Shown: positions 1 through 8,520, counted from the first letter of the stretch. The stretch is DNA of 64,000 nt from Denitratisoma oestradiolicum (GCF_902813185.1 NZ_LR778301.1:2232001-2296000), one strand, 5' to 3'. The notes: generated by a model from the sequence alone, not told the origin. Made by a program: numbers and translations.

Positions 1-152
1 GCCGCGCTAACATTGACCGAAAGGGCGAAACCTACGATAATTTCCAGCCTTTTTTTGAGGGCACCCTGGTTCAGATTCGGCTATTGTGTGACGATAAGCA
101 TTACATGCTGTCCAACGAAGTAGCGGCAACAAGCACCACCCCATTTTTCTGA
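1..152 (+). CDS. C-terminal end of an ATP-binding (GHKL/HATPase-like) protein, partial
   Basis: Only the last 50 codons lie in the window, ending in TGA 12 bases before the next gene. The tail carries a Phe-Glu-Gly-Thr-Leu stretch followed by alternating hydrophobic residues, which resembles the final G-box and beta strand of GHKL ATPases (F-x-G-T-h-h-x-h). The following gene encodes a STAS-like DUF4325 protein, a family often found beside such ATPases, and this supports the assignment. Both the identity and the full length depend on sequence outside the window. Confidence 0.45.
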   Translation, partial: RANIDRKGETYDNFQPFFEGTLVQIRLLCDDKHYMLSNEVAATSTTPFF

Positions 153-164
153 ACGGGAGACACC

Positions 165-515
165 ATGTATATCAAGGTCAAAGATTTAGTAGGCGAGAAT
201 GCCATGACGCTGGACGACGGCGAGGCCGTCTATGCGCGCATTCACGACCCGCTGGCCCACGGCGAAGCCGTTGAACTGGATTTTGACGGCGTAGAAGTCT
301 TTGCCTCCCCCTTCTTCAATGCCGGCATTGGCCGCCTGCTGGGTGACCTGACGGCGGATACCCTGAACGCCCTGCTGAAGTTTGAGCACCTTTCCGACTT
401 TGGCAACCGCGTGCTGCGCCGCGTAATCGAAAACGCCAAGGAATACTATGGCGCCACTGCCCCCCAGCGGCAGGAAATTGACCGCATCGTTCACGACAAC
501 GCCGTCGCCGCCTGA
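165..515 (+). CDS. STAS-like (DUF4325) domain protein
   Basis: A 116-residue protein with the layout of the STAS-like DUF4325 family: a strand with Val-Glu-Leu-Asp-Phe, then Gly-Val-Glu and Ala-Ser-Pro-Phe-Phe (about residues 39-54), followed by an amphipathic helix. In anti-sigma-antagonist STAS proteins this Ser-containing loop is the site a partner kinase or ATPase acts on; whether that holds here is not known. It sits between a probable GHKL ATPase and a PIN-domain gene. Its stop codon shares one base with the next start (TGATG), so the two are probably translationally coupled. A GGGAGA ribosome-binding site lies just upstream. No transmembrane segment is visible. Confidence 0.7.
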   Translation: MYIKVKDLVGENAMTLDDGEAVYARIHDPLAHGEAVELDFDGVEVFASPFFNAGIGRLLGDLTADTLNALLKFEHLSDFGNRVLRRVIENAKEYYGATAPQRQEIDRIVHDNAVAA

Positions 516-1123
516 TGCCGCTGGTCGTCCGCGCCAAGATTGTCGATATACGGGCGGATACCCCGAAAGATTCTGATGTTTTCCTAGTCGATACCAACGC
601 CTGGTATTGGCTTTCCTATCCGCGGGCGTCGGTTGACCTTTCCACCAGCCAAGCACTCTACCCCAGCTATTTGAAGGCGGCGATTACCGCAAAATCGACG
701 CTGCACTGCTATGGCCTGACATTCGCCGAGTTGGCTCATAACATTGAGAAAGCCGAGCGCGAAATTTACGCCAATCGGGCGAGCAAGACGATTGGGACCA
801 AGGAATTCCGCTACGAGTATCAGAATGAGCGTCGCAAAGTCGTCAAGGTAATTGCCGACACTTGGGCCGACGTACTCGACACGAGCACAATGCTCGACCT
901 CGATATGAATAGTGGCTTCATGCAGTCAGCCTTAACCCTGTTCCCATCCGTCGGCCTCGATGGCTACGATTTATTCATGGCCGAGGCGGCCTTGAAGGCC
1001 GGCGTCACCCAGATCGTGACGGACGATGGCGACTATGCGACGGTACAGGGGCTGACGATCTTCACCGCGAATCAAAAAGTGATACAGGCGGCAACGACAG
1101 CTGGCAAACTGGTTACTCGGTAG
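515..1123 (+). CDS. PIN-domain protein, putative nuclease effector of the ATPase-STAS-PIN operon
   Basis: A 202-residue protein with the acidic residues expected of a PIN-fold Mg-dependent ribonuclease: Asp26 in Val-Asp-Thr-Asn, Glu72 in Phe-Ala-Glu-Leu, Asp152 in Gly-Tyr-Asp-Leu-Phe, and the Asp170/Asp171/Asp173 cluster after a hydrophobic strand. It is longer than a typical VapC toxin (about 130 residues), with an insert at about 80-145. No VapB-like antitoxin is adjacent; the partners are the STAS-like protein, which overlaps it by one base, and the ATPase. An RNase role is inferred from the fold only. Regulation of its activity by the STAS/ATPase pair is a hypothesis. Confidence 0.65.
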   Translation: MPLVVRAKIVDIRADTPKDSDVFLVDTNAWYWLSYPRASVDLSTSQALYPSYLKAAITAKSTLHCYGLTFAELAHNIEKAEREIYANRASKTIGTKEFRYEYQNERRKVVKVIADTWADVLDTSTMLDLDMNSGFMQSALTLFPSVGLDGYDLFMAEAALKAGVTQIVTDDGDYATVQGLTIFTANQKVIQAATTAGKLVTR

Positions 1124-1257
1124 CGCCTGGCCGTTGTCGCGGGCCTTTGATTACGGGCTGGCTTTCGGTTATCGCTTGGCCAAGTTTGGACTTCGAAGCC
1201 GGTTTGCCATGAGCGACATAAATGTCCCCTAAAAACACAGCCCTTCGTATCAGAAAC

Positions 1258-2499
1258 CTAGCATGTGGGGCGTGTTCCAGCTCTCGCTTCAAGAATTGCC
1301 TCCTCGAACAGCTGCCGAAGCTCCGGAGGAAGAGTTTCGTCCTTCAGCCGCTGATGGAACCCGTGCGTGGTTTCATGCTGAAGTATCCGCAACTGTTTTG
1401 CCAATTCGTCCTTGATCTCAATTTCTGATACTCCGAGCTTTTGGCCTGCCTCGAAGTCTTTACGTTCCGATGCTCGTCGAGTGACGGCAAGCAGACTGGC
1501 CTTTGTTGCCACAAGTTGATCTATATTCCACCATATCGACAAAGCCTGCCAGGGGCCTAACCATCCCACCACATAAGCATTTGCGATCACACGTCGAAAC
1601 TGATCCACCGGCATCGGTTGATCGGCATTGATATACCGGCGCCACGTCCGATCACTGAAATCTTCTTTATCTGCCGCTAAACCAAGTTGCCTGAATAGAT
1701 GTTCACTGGTAACGCGAGGCTGCTTGCAGCGGTCGCATACATAGCCGGCGGTTACCACGAAGGGGCCTTTCTGTCCCCCCCTAAAATATAGCCCCGGCGA
1801 ATCTGGTGGACACGGGTCAGTCTGAGACCATTTTTCGCACTCAATAGTCTCCGGCGCAGAGCGCATGCATGCGATTTTCCGGATGTAGCGAAGTGTTGAT
1901 GACGTAAATCTTGGTGGAAGCGTATCCCTAGCTCGACTTGGCCGCCTCTGCTTCCAATCATTGATTACTTCACGGAATGACCATGAGAAGTCATCCATCT
2001 GAACCGGTGACGGGCAAGCCTGCATATTTGCTTGCTGAACAGCAATCGCCGCTTCGAAATAGGTTAGCCAGCCTCTTGCAAGCGCCCATGCAGTCACCTT
2101 CCTGAGTTGATCTGCCGACATACGCTGACGGCCACTAGCCAGCCGTTTCCATGTGGCAAAGCCATCACTTCCGCCAAGGGCGCTTTTTAGCCCGTTTGCG
2201 ACCTGCATCTCTGGAACAAACGGCCTCTTGCAGTCATGACACTCATAGGTCGTCGATTTCAGGAATGGTCGTGATCCGCTGCTTATTTCTGATCCGGAAT
2301 TTTGCATCGCCGAGGTTTGAGACCACATATCGCATTCGATTTGACCTGGCGCGGCACTTCGGCATGCACCTGCACGTATCAGGCAGAGCACCGACGAGGA
2401 ATATTCCGCCGGAAGCTTTGTGCGAATACCACCCAGCAAACGACGGCCCAAGGCCAGAAATTGTTTGAAGTGGTGATGATTGCCCATCAGAAAAGCCAT
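1258..2499 (-). CDS. Unrecognised protein with a duplicated cysteine (probable zinc) module
   Basis: A 413-residue protein not matched to a known family. Residues about 33-150 and 199-318 are two diverged copies of one module. Shared landmarks are Ile-Glu-Cys-(Asp/Glu)-x-Trp-Ser-Gln-Thr (Cys56, Cys221), a Tyr-x-Cys-x-x-Cys-Lys pair (Cys87/Cys90, Cys255/Cys258), a Trp-(Lys/Arg)-Arg site, an Asp-Gln-(Leu/Phe)-Arg-(Lys/Arg)-Val helix and Gly-Trp-Leu. An upstream Cys in each copy (46, 211) could complete a zinc site. The last 90 residues are charged and helical. A purine-rich GGGGGG ribosome-binding site precedes the chosen ATG. It is convergent with the PIN gene and lies in the accessory element. 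Nucleic-acid binding is plausible but unproven. Confidence 0.55.
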   Translation of the reverse strand: MAFLMGNHHHFKQFLALGRRLLGGIRTKLPAEYSSSVLCLIRAGACRSAAPGQIECDMWSQTSAMQNSGSEISSGSRPFLKSTTYECHDCKRPFVPEMQVANGLKSALGGSDGFATWKRLASGRQRMSADQLRKVTAWALARGWLTYFEAAIAVQQANMQACPSPVQMDDFSWSFREVINDWKQRRPSRARDTLPPRFTSSTLRYIRKIACMRSAPETIECEKWSQTDPCPPDSPGLYFRGGQKGPFVVTAGYVCDRCKQPRVTSEHLFRQLGLAADKEDFSDRTWRRYINADQPMPVDQFRRVIANAYVVGWLGPWQALSIWWNIDQLVATKASLLAVTRRASERKDFEAGQKLGVSEIEIKDELAKQLRILQHETTHGFHQRLKDETLPPELRQLFEEAILEARAGTRPTC

Positions 2500-2658
2500 T
2501 CACATCCCCCCTCAAAATCCCCTGCTATCTGTCCGGACTAGCACAAGACGCATCGGGACAATGACGCCATGTTTCAAAGTCACCAAAGCAGCATATCGGC
2601 AGCATCAGAAATGTCCAGCAAAAACCACTCCAAAGGAATGAAAAAGGAAAGGGGTTAC

Positions 2659-2704
2659 ACACCGGACGCAATGGGCTGATTGCCTGGAATGCCGCGTCCA
2701 GTGT
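2659..2704. repeat. Inverted repeat, candidate oriT or mobilization operator
   Basis: Two 11-base arms, ACACCGGACGC and GCGTCCAGTGT, match at 10 of 11 paired positions and are separated by 24 bases. They lie in the 282-bp intergenic stretch upstream of the ribbon-helix-helix, coupling-protein and relaxase genes, which is where TrwABC-type systems keep oriT and the operator of the accessory protein. The expected nick site would be in the bases just outside an arm, but I do not recognise a known MobF nic sequence. The rest of this intergenic stretch holds no evident gene. Confidence 0.4.
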
Positions 2705-2781
2705 GGTTTAGCGGCAGATACAGCAGTGACAGTGAAGCACATACGAAACGCATCAACTGTGGATGTACAAGGAGTTACAGC

Positions 2782-3087
2782 ATGACCACAAAAATCTTGA
2801 CCGTAAGGGTGCCTTCCCCGCTTTATGCGGCGCTTTGTCAAGACGCTGGCGAAATCGGCGTCCCAGTCTCTGCTCACATCCGGAGGCTGCTCGAACGCGA
2901 AAACGATGCGCAGCAGATCGACGCCATGCGGCGAGAACTGCTTGCACGCATCGACAGCCTGGCCGGGCAACGCATGGCGCCTTCCCCGGCAAGCGAAGAA
3001 ACCTTGCATCTGTGCCGCGCAGTAGCGGCGCACTTGAACCCTCAACTGGTCGCACAGGTGCGCGCCAAACTCGCCCAGAAATCCTAA
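2782..3087 (+). CDS. Ribbon-helix-helix mobilization accessory protein (TrwA/MobC-like)
   Basis: A 101-residue protein. Residues 1-40 read as a ribbon-helix-helix fold: a short beta strand (Thr-Lys-Ile-Leu-Thr-Val-Arg-Val), then two helices with Val-Ser-Ala-His-Ile-Arg-Arg-Leu-Leu. The rest is a charged helical region suited to oligomerisation. An upstream in-frame ATG exists, but the chosen ATG has GGAG eight bases before it and starts exactly at the fold. It is the first gene of a mobilization operon with coupling protein and relaxase. By analogy with TrwA it would bind oriT and repress its own operon. Plain transcriptional repressor is the alternative. Confidence 0.65.
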   Translation: MTTKILTVRVPSPLYAALCQDAGEIGVPVSAHIRRLLERENDAQQIDAMRRELLARIDSLAGQRMAPSPASEETLHLCRAVAAHLNPQLVAQVRAKLAQKS

Positions 3088-3097
3088 GGAGCTCACC

Positions 3098-4621
3098 ATG
3101 AAAATCACCCTCCGTATTCTTGCCCTGGCGCTTCTGACCAGCATTCTCATCTCGCTGTTTGCTTGGTGCTGGATGGTTCTGCACCAGTTCAATATTGCCA
3201 ACCCATGGACCACGCTGCCCATGGGGCTGTGGCAAACATTTGAGCATCCGAGCTTGCGTCCCATTGCCTGGAAGGCTTTGGCACTGGGATTTATCCCCAT
3301 GGGGTTTGCGCTCTATTGGACTGGCGACTGGTCGAACGATGGCGACCGCGTATTGCGTGGTGCCAAGCTGGTCACCGGGAAAGAACTGGCCAAGCGCACC
3401 CGGCTCAAGCGGCGGAAGGATGCCGCCCCTCTGCAAGTGGAAATAGCCGGGGTGCCGATTCCAGTCGAATGCGAACCCAGTCATTTCCTGTTGTCCGGCA
3501 GCACAAACACGGGGAAAAGCACGGCAATCGATCAGCTTCTAGCCACCGTAATTGCACGAGGCGACCGTGCCATCGTCATCGACCCCAATGGTCATGCTCT
3601 AGCACGCTTCGGCAAGAAGGGGGACACGCTGTTAAATCCGTTCGACAAGCGTAGCCCTGGTGGGTCGTTGTTTAACGAGATTCGCAAACCTTACGATTTC
3701 GAGCGGTTGTCCAAAAGTGTAGTGCCGGATAGTCCCGATCCCAATACTCAGGAGTGGCACACATCCGCCCAATTGATGCTATCCGAAACAATGCGGACAA
3801 TGGCCCAAGCCGGCGAAAACACGACCGAGCGCCTGTTGTACTGGCTGACCGCCGCTCCAGCTGCTGAGTTGGCCAGTTTCTTGGTGGGATCGGCGGCCAG
3901 TGGCCTGTTCCAGCCTGGCGCCGAAAAAGCCCTAGCCAGCACTCGATTCATTCTGACAAAGCACGTTGGCCCTTACCAGCATCTCCGCGTCGGTGACTTC
4001 AGTCTGCGAAATTGGCTGGAATCCAGCCAAGGCAATCTATACATCACCTGGCGGGAAGATATGCTGGACAGCCTGCGCCCGTTGGTTAGTGGCTGGGTGG
4101 ATATTCTGATGGCGTCGATTTTGATACTGCCGACGGAGAATCCACACCCGTTATGGTTGGTCCTGGATGAGCTGGCCAGTCTGGAGCGCCTTGGCAGCCT
4201 GGAAGCTGCGCTGACCAAGGGGCGCAAACATGGCTTGAGGGTGGTTGCTGGCTTGCAAGCCGTGGCACAACTCGATGCGCTGTATGGCCGCGACAATGCC
4301 AAAACGCTGCGCAGTTGTTTCCGTAACCTCCTGGCGCTCGGCTGCTCGAATGCAGACCCTGAAACGGCAAAGGCCATTTCAGATGGCCTTGGCCAGATCG
4401 AAATCGAGCGCATGCAGACCACTTACAACCAAGGGCAAACCGGTGCCACGACAAGCAAGAGTAGCCAGCGCACCACCGAATCCCTGGTACTGCCTTCGGA
4501 ACTGACTTCACTGCCCCCACTTCATGGCTACCTGAAGTTCGCAGGAGACTACCCCGTCGCCAAAGTCCAACTGGTCCCCGGGAACTTCTCTGCTCGTATA
4601 AAGCCATTCAAGGAACGGTGA
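3098..4621 (+). CDS. Type IV coupling protein (TrwB/TraD-like ATPase)
   Basis: A 507-residue protein with two N-terminal membrane segments (about 6-28 and 57-74), then an AAA+ motor with Walker A Gly-Ser-Thr-Asn-Thr-Gly-Lys-Ser-Thr (134-142) and Walker B Leu-Val-Leu-Asp-Glu-Leu (354-359). This is the architecture of VirD4/TrwB coupling proteins, which recruit a relaxase-DNA complex to a type IV secretion channel and pump DNA. It starts 10 bases after the ribbon-helix-helix gene with AAGGAG upstream, and ends one base before the relaxase start. No mating-pair-formation genes are in the window, so the element may rely on a helper conjugation system or they lie to the left. Confidence 0.85.
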   Translation: MKITLRILALALLTSILISLFAWCWMVLHQFNIANPWTTLPMGLWQTFEHPSLRPIAWKALALGFIPMGFALYWTGDWSNDGDRVLRGAKLVTGKELAKRTRLKRRKDAAPLQVEIAGVPIPVECEPSHFLLSGSTNTGKSTAIDQLLATVIARGDRAIVIDPNGHALARFGKKGDTLLNPFDKRSPGGSLFNEIRKPYDFERLSKSVVPDSPDPNTQEWHTSAQLMLSETMRTMAQAGENTTERLLYWLTAAPAAELASFLVGSAASGLFQPGAEKALASTRFILTKHVGPYQHLRVGDFSLRNWLESSQGNLYITWREDMLDSLRPLVSGWVDILMASILILPTENPHPLWLVLDELASLERLGSLEAALTKGRKHGLRVVAGLQAVAQLDALYGRDNAKTLRSCFRNLLALGCSNADPETAKAISDGLGQIEIERMQTTYNQGQTGATTSKSSQRTTESLVLPSELTSLPPLHGYLKFAGDYPVAKVQLVPGNFSARIKPFKER

Positions 4622-4622
4622 T

Positions 4623-7190
4623 ATGTTGAGCCTATCCAATGTCGGCAACTGCGAGGCTGCTGCCGAGTACTACGAAGCCGCCGACGACTACTACACAGGT
4701 GATCGTAGTCCGAGCAACTGGTGGGGATGCAGTGCTGCTATATTGGGCCTCTCTGGGCCGGTCGATGCCAACGTCTTTGCCGCACTACTCGACGGCCGCT
4801 TGTTAACCGGTGAGATTTTGCACCATGCCGCCGCAGGCCGCCGTGGCGGCACCGATGCGACATTCTCGGCGCCAAAATCCGTATCCCTCCAGGCTTTGGT
4901 GGGCGGTGACATGCGCCTGCTGGGAGCCCATCAGCGAGCGGTGGATCGCGCGCTCGTGTATGCCGAGACCCTGGCCGCCTGTCGCGTAACTGAGGATGGA
5001 CAGACCCGCTCGATTCCAACAGGCAATCTCGTGGTGGCCCGCTTCGAGCACGACTTGAGTCGAGCATGCGATCCGCACTTGCACACGCATACCGTCATCC
5101 TTAACGTCACCAGCCGGGCCGATGGGCAATGGCGGGCGCTGAACAATGAGGCCTTGTACAGGCACAAGATGCTGCTGGGTACGCTGTACCGAGCTGAATT
5201 GGCGCGCGAGGTTCAGGCGCTCGGTTACGAAACTCGTGTGACACATGCGGACGGCCGTTTCGAGTTGGCGCACATTTCGGAAGACCAGGTGCTCGCCTTC
5301 AGCCAACGTAGCGCCGCCATCGAGGCGCATCTGGAAAGGCAAGGCCAGGCACGCAACGAGGCGAGCGCTTGGGCGAAGAAGATCGCTGCCGTGGCCACCC
5401 GAGATCGCAAGACCGCAGTCGACCGCGATCAATTGCGGCAGGAGTGGCAAACACTCAGTGAAGAGCATGGCATCGACTTCACCAGCCCGGTAGGGCATGG
5501 GCGGCCGGTGGCTACCCGCGACGATGTGCAGGCGGTGTTGGTCCAGGTTGTGGAACACCTTGGTGAGAGGGAAGCCGTGTTCAGCCGCATGGAACTGTTG
5601 CGCTCGACCCTTGAGCAGGGTGTTGGCACCCTTACCATTGACGAACTGAAGGCCGGACTGGAAGAAGCTCGCCAGTCGGGGCTGCTGATCGCCAGCGGCA
5701 AGGATTACACCACGGCAGCAGCGCAGGCGCGCGAGGCGGAAATCCTGTCTATTGAGGAGTCAGGACGAGACTCGCTTTCACCAGTCTATGACGGCGACAG
5801 GATGGCCCTTGAAGCACAACTGGGAAGCCTTGGAGAAGAACAAAAGCAGGCGGCATTGGGCGTCCTGCTTACATATCACCAAGTAATGGGTATTCAGGGC
5901 CGGGCTGGTGTCGGCAAAACAACGCTCCTGGCGGCAACAACGACAATTGCCAAGAACTGCGGCTACACGGTTCTGGGTCTGGCACCGAGTGCCAGTGCCG
6001 CACGCGAACTGGCGAGCACCGGCATTCAGTCGGAAACCATTGCCACCTTCATGCGAAGGAAATACAAGGGACTGGATGCCAAGACGGTGCTGGTGGTCGA
6101 TGAATCCGGTATGACCTCCACGACGCAGATGTTGGCGATCTTGCGCGCTGCCCAGGAGGCCCACTGCCGAGTTGTCATGGTCGGTGACACGTCGCAACTC
6201 GCTGCCGTCGAAGCCGGCAAGCCGTTTGCGCAATTGCAGGCCAACGGCATGGCCACAGCCCTGGTTGGGCAGATTCGGCGTCAGCGCAATGCTGTCCTCA
6301 GGCAGGCTGTCGAGCACGCAGTCGATGGTAAGGTGGCTTTGGCAGTGGAGCTGCTGAAGAAGGAAACCACGCATATCGTCTCGACGGCCGAACGCCATGA
6401 CCGTATCGCTACCGATTACACGACCTTGACCCCGGAGGAGCGCGCGCAAACGCGCGTGATTGCCGGAACGCGCCATGCACGGCGCGAGCTCAACCGCCGC
6501 ATCCGGGAGCGCCTGGGCTTGGAAGGCGGCCAAGACTTCACCCTCCTCGTCCGTAAAGACTTGACCGAAGCCGCACGACGCTCGACCTTGAACTACGACG
6601 CAGGCGATGTTCTACAGGCCGAAGTCGACTACACGGCCCTAGGGTTTAAGCGCGGTGAGTTGGCCCACGTTGTGGCACGGTTGGACCACCGCATCCTCAT
6701 CGAGCGGACGGACGGCTCGCGTGTGGCCTGGCAGCCAGCAACCATGTCCAGGATCAGCGTCTTCGTCCCTGAAACACGACCGCTAGCCGAGGGGGACCTG
6801 GTCCGTGTGACAGCCAATGATCGAGGGCGTGGCTTGGTCAATGGCGATCTCGGCCGAATCGTAGCACTCGACCCAGAGAGTCGCCGGCTGACGATGGAAT
6901 TGCCGGATGGGCGACACGTTTGGTTGGACGGCACCCAGCCATTAATGCTGGATTACGGCTATTGCTCCACTGTGCATTCCGCACAAGGCCAAACTTGCGA
7001 GCGGGTCATGATCGAAGCCGATGCCAACAGTCTGACTGCAAATCGCGCAACGTTCTATGTCGCCATCAGTCGAGCTCGCGAATCAGCGATGATTTACACC
7101 GATGACCGCGAAATGCTGCCATTGGCAATGGCCCGTGAATTGACGAAGGCGTCGGCACTGGATGTTCAGCATGAGGCCTGCTTGGAATAG
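4623..7190 (+). CDS. MobF-family (TrwC-like) relaxase-helicase
   Basis: An 855-residue protein. The N-terminal relaxase domain (about 1-300) has catalytic tyrosines Tyr16/Tyr17 and Tyr23/Tyr24 and the metal-binding His triad in Asp-Pro-His-Leu-His-Thr-His (His152, 154, 156). A superfamily-1 helicase follows, with Walker A Gly-Arg-Ala-Gly-Val-Gly-Lys-Thr-Thr (426-434), Walker B Val-Val-Asp-Glu-Ser (491-495) and a C-terminal Ser-Thr-Val-His-Ser-Ala-Gln-Gly motif. It would nick oriT, stay bound to the 5' end and unwind the strand for transfer. It is somewhat shorter than TrwC of R388 (about 966 residues), the difference being at the C-terminus. It forms one operon with the coupling protein and accessory protein. 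All key motifs are intact. Confidence 0.9.
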   Translation: MLSLSNVGNCEAAAEYYEAADDYYTGDRSPSNWWGCSAAILGLSGPVDANVFAALLDGRLLTGEILHHAAAGRRGGTDATFSAPKSVSLQALVGGDMRLLGAHQRAVDRALVYAETLAACRVTEDGQTRSIPTGNLVVARFEHDLSRACDPHLHTHTVILNVTSRADGQWRALNNEALYRHKMLLGTLYRAELAREVQALGYETRVTHADGRFELAHISEDQVLAFSQRSAAIEAHLERQGQARNEASAWAKKIAAVATRDRKTAVDRDQLRQEWQTLSEEHGIDFTSPVGHGRPVATRDDVQAVLVQVVEHLGEREAVFSRMELLRSTLEQGVGTLTIDELKAGLEEARQSGLLIASGKDYTTAAAQAREAEILSIEESGRDSLSPVYDGDRMALEAQLGSLGEEQKQAALGVLLTYHQVMGIQGRAGVGKTTLLAATTTIAKNCGYTVLGLAPSASAARELASTGIQSETIATFMRRKYKGLDAKTVLVVDESGMTSTTQMLAILRAAQEAHCRVVMVGDTSQLAAVEAGKPFAQLQANGMATALVGQIRRQRNAVLRQAVEHAVDGKVALAVELLKKETTHIVSTAERHDRIATDYTTLTPEERAQTRVIAGTRHARRELNRRIRERLGLEGGQDFTLLVRKDLTEAARRSTLNYDAGDVLQAEVDYTALGFKRGELAHVVARLDHRILIERTDGSRVAWQPATMSRISVFVPETRPLAEGDLVRVTANDRGRGLVNGDLGRIVALDPESRRLTMELPDGRHVWLDGTQPLMLDYGYCSTVHSAQGQTCERVMIEADANSLTANRATFYVAISRARESAMIYTDDREMLPLAMARELTKASALDVQHEACLE

Positions 7191-7208
7191 CTCTCAGCAG
7201 ACATAGCC

Positions 7209-7415
7209 GTGTTTCTCAGCACCCTTCATCTCCGCGAACTGACAGGATTGCAGCGTCCGTCATCCATCCGTCGTTGGCTGGATGAACAGCGGATTCCATA
7301 CTTGGTGGGTGCAGACGGATGGCCACGCGTACTGCATAGTGTCATCGCAGAACGCATGGGGGGCGTTATTGTTCCTCAACCACCAGAACCAAGGCTAAGA
7401 TTACGACATGGCTAG
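7209..7415 (+). CDS. DUF4224 small protein preceding the integrase
   Basis: A 68-residue protein starting at GTG. It has the DUF4224 signature: Leu-(Arg)-Glu-Leu-Thr-Gly near residue 12, a Trp-Leu-Asp-Glu helix, Pro-Tyr-Leu-Val, and Ala-Asp-Gly-Trp-Pro-Arg-Val. Such proteins are regularly encoded immediately before tyrosine integrases of phages and integrative elements, and may act as excisionase or DNA-binding cofactor; that role is inferred from association. Its end overlaps the integrase start by eight bases, which implies coupled translation. Confidence 0.65.
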   Translation: MFLSTLHLRELTGLQRPSSIRRWLDEQRIPYLVGADGWPRVLHSVIAERMGGVIVPQPPEPRLRLRHG

Positions 7416-8361
7416 GACACTTCCTCGTTGGATGCATGCCAAACATGGCGCTTACTACCTTGTTCGTAGCAACAAGTGGACATTCCTCTCTCGCAATCTG
7501 CACGATGCCCTTGTCGAGTATGCACGTCTGACGGCAGGCCCGGACAAAGGAGCCCTCGGCGAGTTGGTAAGTCGGGCCTTGGCCGACATGAAGCTGACCG
7601 TCGCCCCCAGCACTTTCAAGAACTATTCGACCTGCTCCCGCCGTGTGCTTGAGGCCTTCGCCGAATTCACTCCGCCGCAAATCAAGCCGCACCATGTCGC
7701 TCGGTTCATGGACGACAACAAAGCCACTCCCAGCATGGCAAATCTGCTGCGATCTTTCCTCAAAGGTCTGTTCCAGCGTGCTGTGCGCTGGGGGATCGTT
7801 GAATCTAATCCGGTGCGCGACATTGAGCAGTTCAAGACCGAGAAGCGCGACCGCTACATCACAGCAGCCGAGTATGCGGAAATCCGCAAACACGCTACCC
7901 CAACCCTTGCGTGCCTGATGGACATCGCCTACATCACTGGGCAGCGTATGGGCGACTGCCGGCACATCCGGTATGCGGATATTTCCGAGGCTGGGGTTTT
8001 CGTGAAGCAGCAGAAAACCAAGGCCCGCGTGCTCATCGCCATGACCCCAGACCTAGCCGAAGTCATCGCTAGGGCGAAGGCACTACATCAGTCGGTCAAA
8101 GGATTGACGCTGTTCCACCGCCGCGATGGGATGCCGATCCCCTACGGCACCCTTTACCACCAATGGGCGAACGCCTGCCGCGATGCCAAGGTGGAGGATG
8201 CGCACTTCCACGACATCAGGGCCGCGGCGGCTACCGACGCCAAAGCCCAAGGGCTTGATAGTAAAACCCTGCTCGGGCACACCACCGAGAGCAGCCACAA
8301 TCGCTACCTACGCAGCAAGGAAACCAAGGTAGCCGTTCCGAACCGTGCGAGAAAATCTTAG
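7408..8361 (+). CDS. Tyrosine recombinase / integrase
   Basis: A 317-residue site-specific recombinase with an N-terminal SAM-like core-binding domain (about 50-140) and a C-terminal catalytic domain holding the full set of active-site residues: Arg180 in Thr-Gly-Gln-Arg-Met, a Lys at about 204, His268 and Arg271 in His-x-x-Arg, His291 in Leu-Leu-Gly-His-Thr and nucleophile Tyr300. It should catalyse integration and excision of the element that carries the mobilization genes. The gene lies at the right boundary of the accessory region, pointing out into chromosomal signalling genes. No tRNA or other known attachment target could be seen beside it. Confidence 0.9.
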   Translation: MARTLPRWMHAKHGAYYLVRSNKWTFLSRNLHDALVEYARLTAGPDKGALGELVSRALADMKLTVAPSTFKNYSTCSRRVLEAFAEFTPPQIKPHHVARFMDDNKATPSMANLLRSFLKGLFQRAVRWGIVESNPVRDIEQFKTEKRDRYITAAEYAEIRKHATPTLACLMDIAYITGQRMGDCRHIRYADISEAGVFVKQQKTKARVLIAMTPDLAEVIARAKALHQSVKGLTLFHRRDGMPIPYGTLYHQWANACRDAKVEDAHFHDIRAAAATDAKAQGLDSKTLLGHTTESSHNRYLRSKETKVAVPNRARKS

Positions 8362-8376
8362 ACAGTCTTAGACAAA

Positions 8377-8400
8377 TCAGCCGAAAACCCGCACGGCTGA
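8377..8400. repeat. Perfect 7-bp inverted repeat after the integrase
   Basis: TCAGCCG and CGGCTGA are separated by ten bases, starting 15 bases after the integrase stop. Just before it CTTAGACA occurs twice in tandem. There is no T-run, so a Rho-independent terminator is unlikely. The position suits a recombinase core or arm site of the element, but this is not established. Confidence 0.35.
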
Positions 8401-8520
8401 CGTGTTAAAATTAACGCTACATGAACTTCGACCAGATTGCCGAGTTCAGGGAAGTGGCGGATACCATCGCCGTGTAATCCGTCTCATAAGCTTGCCGGCC
8501 TACCCGCTGGTTTCCTCTCG

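Noticed and set aside
8362..8520. tRNA or tmRNA attachment site beside the integrase
   Set aside because: No T-arm GGTTCGA-type motif or CCA end could be found on either strand.
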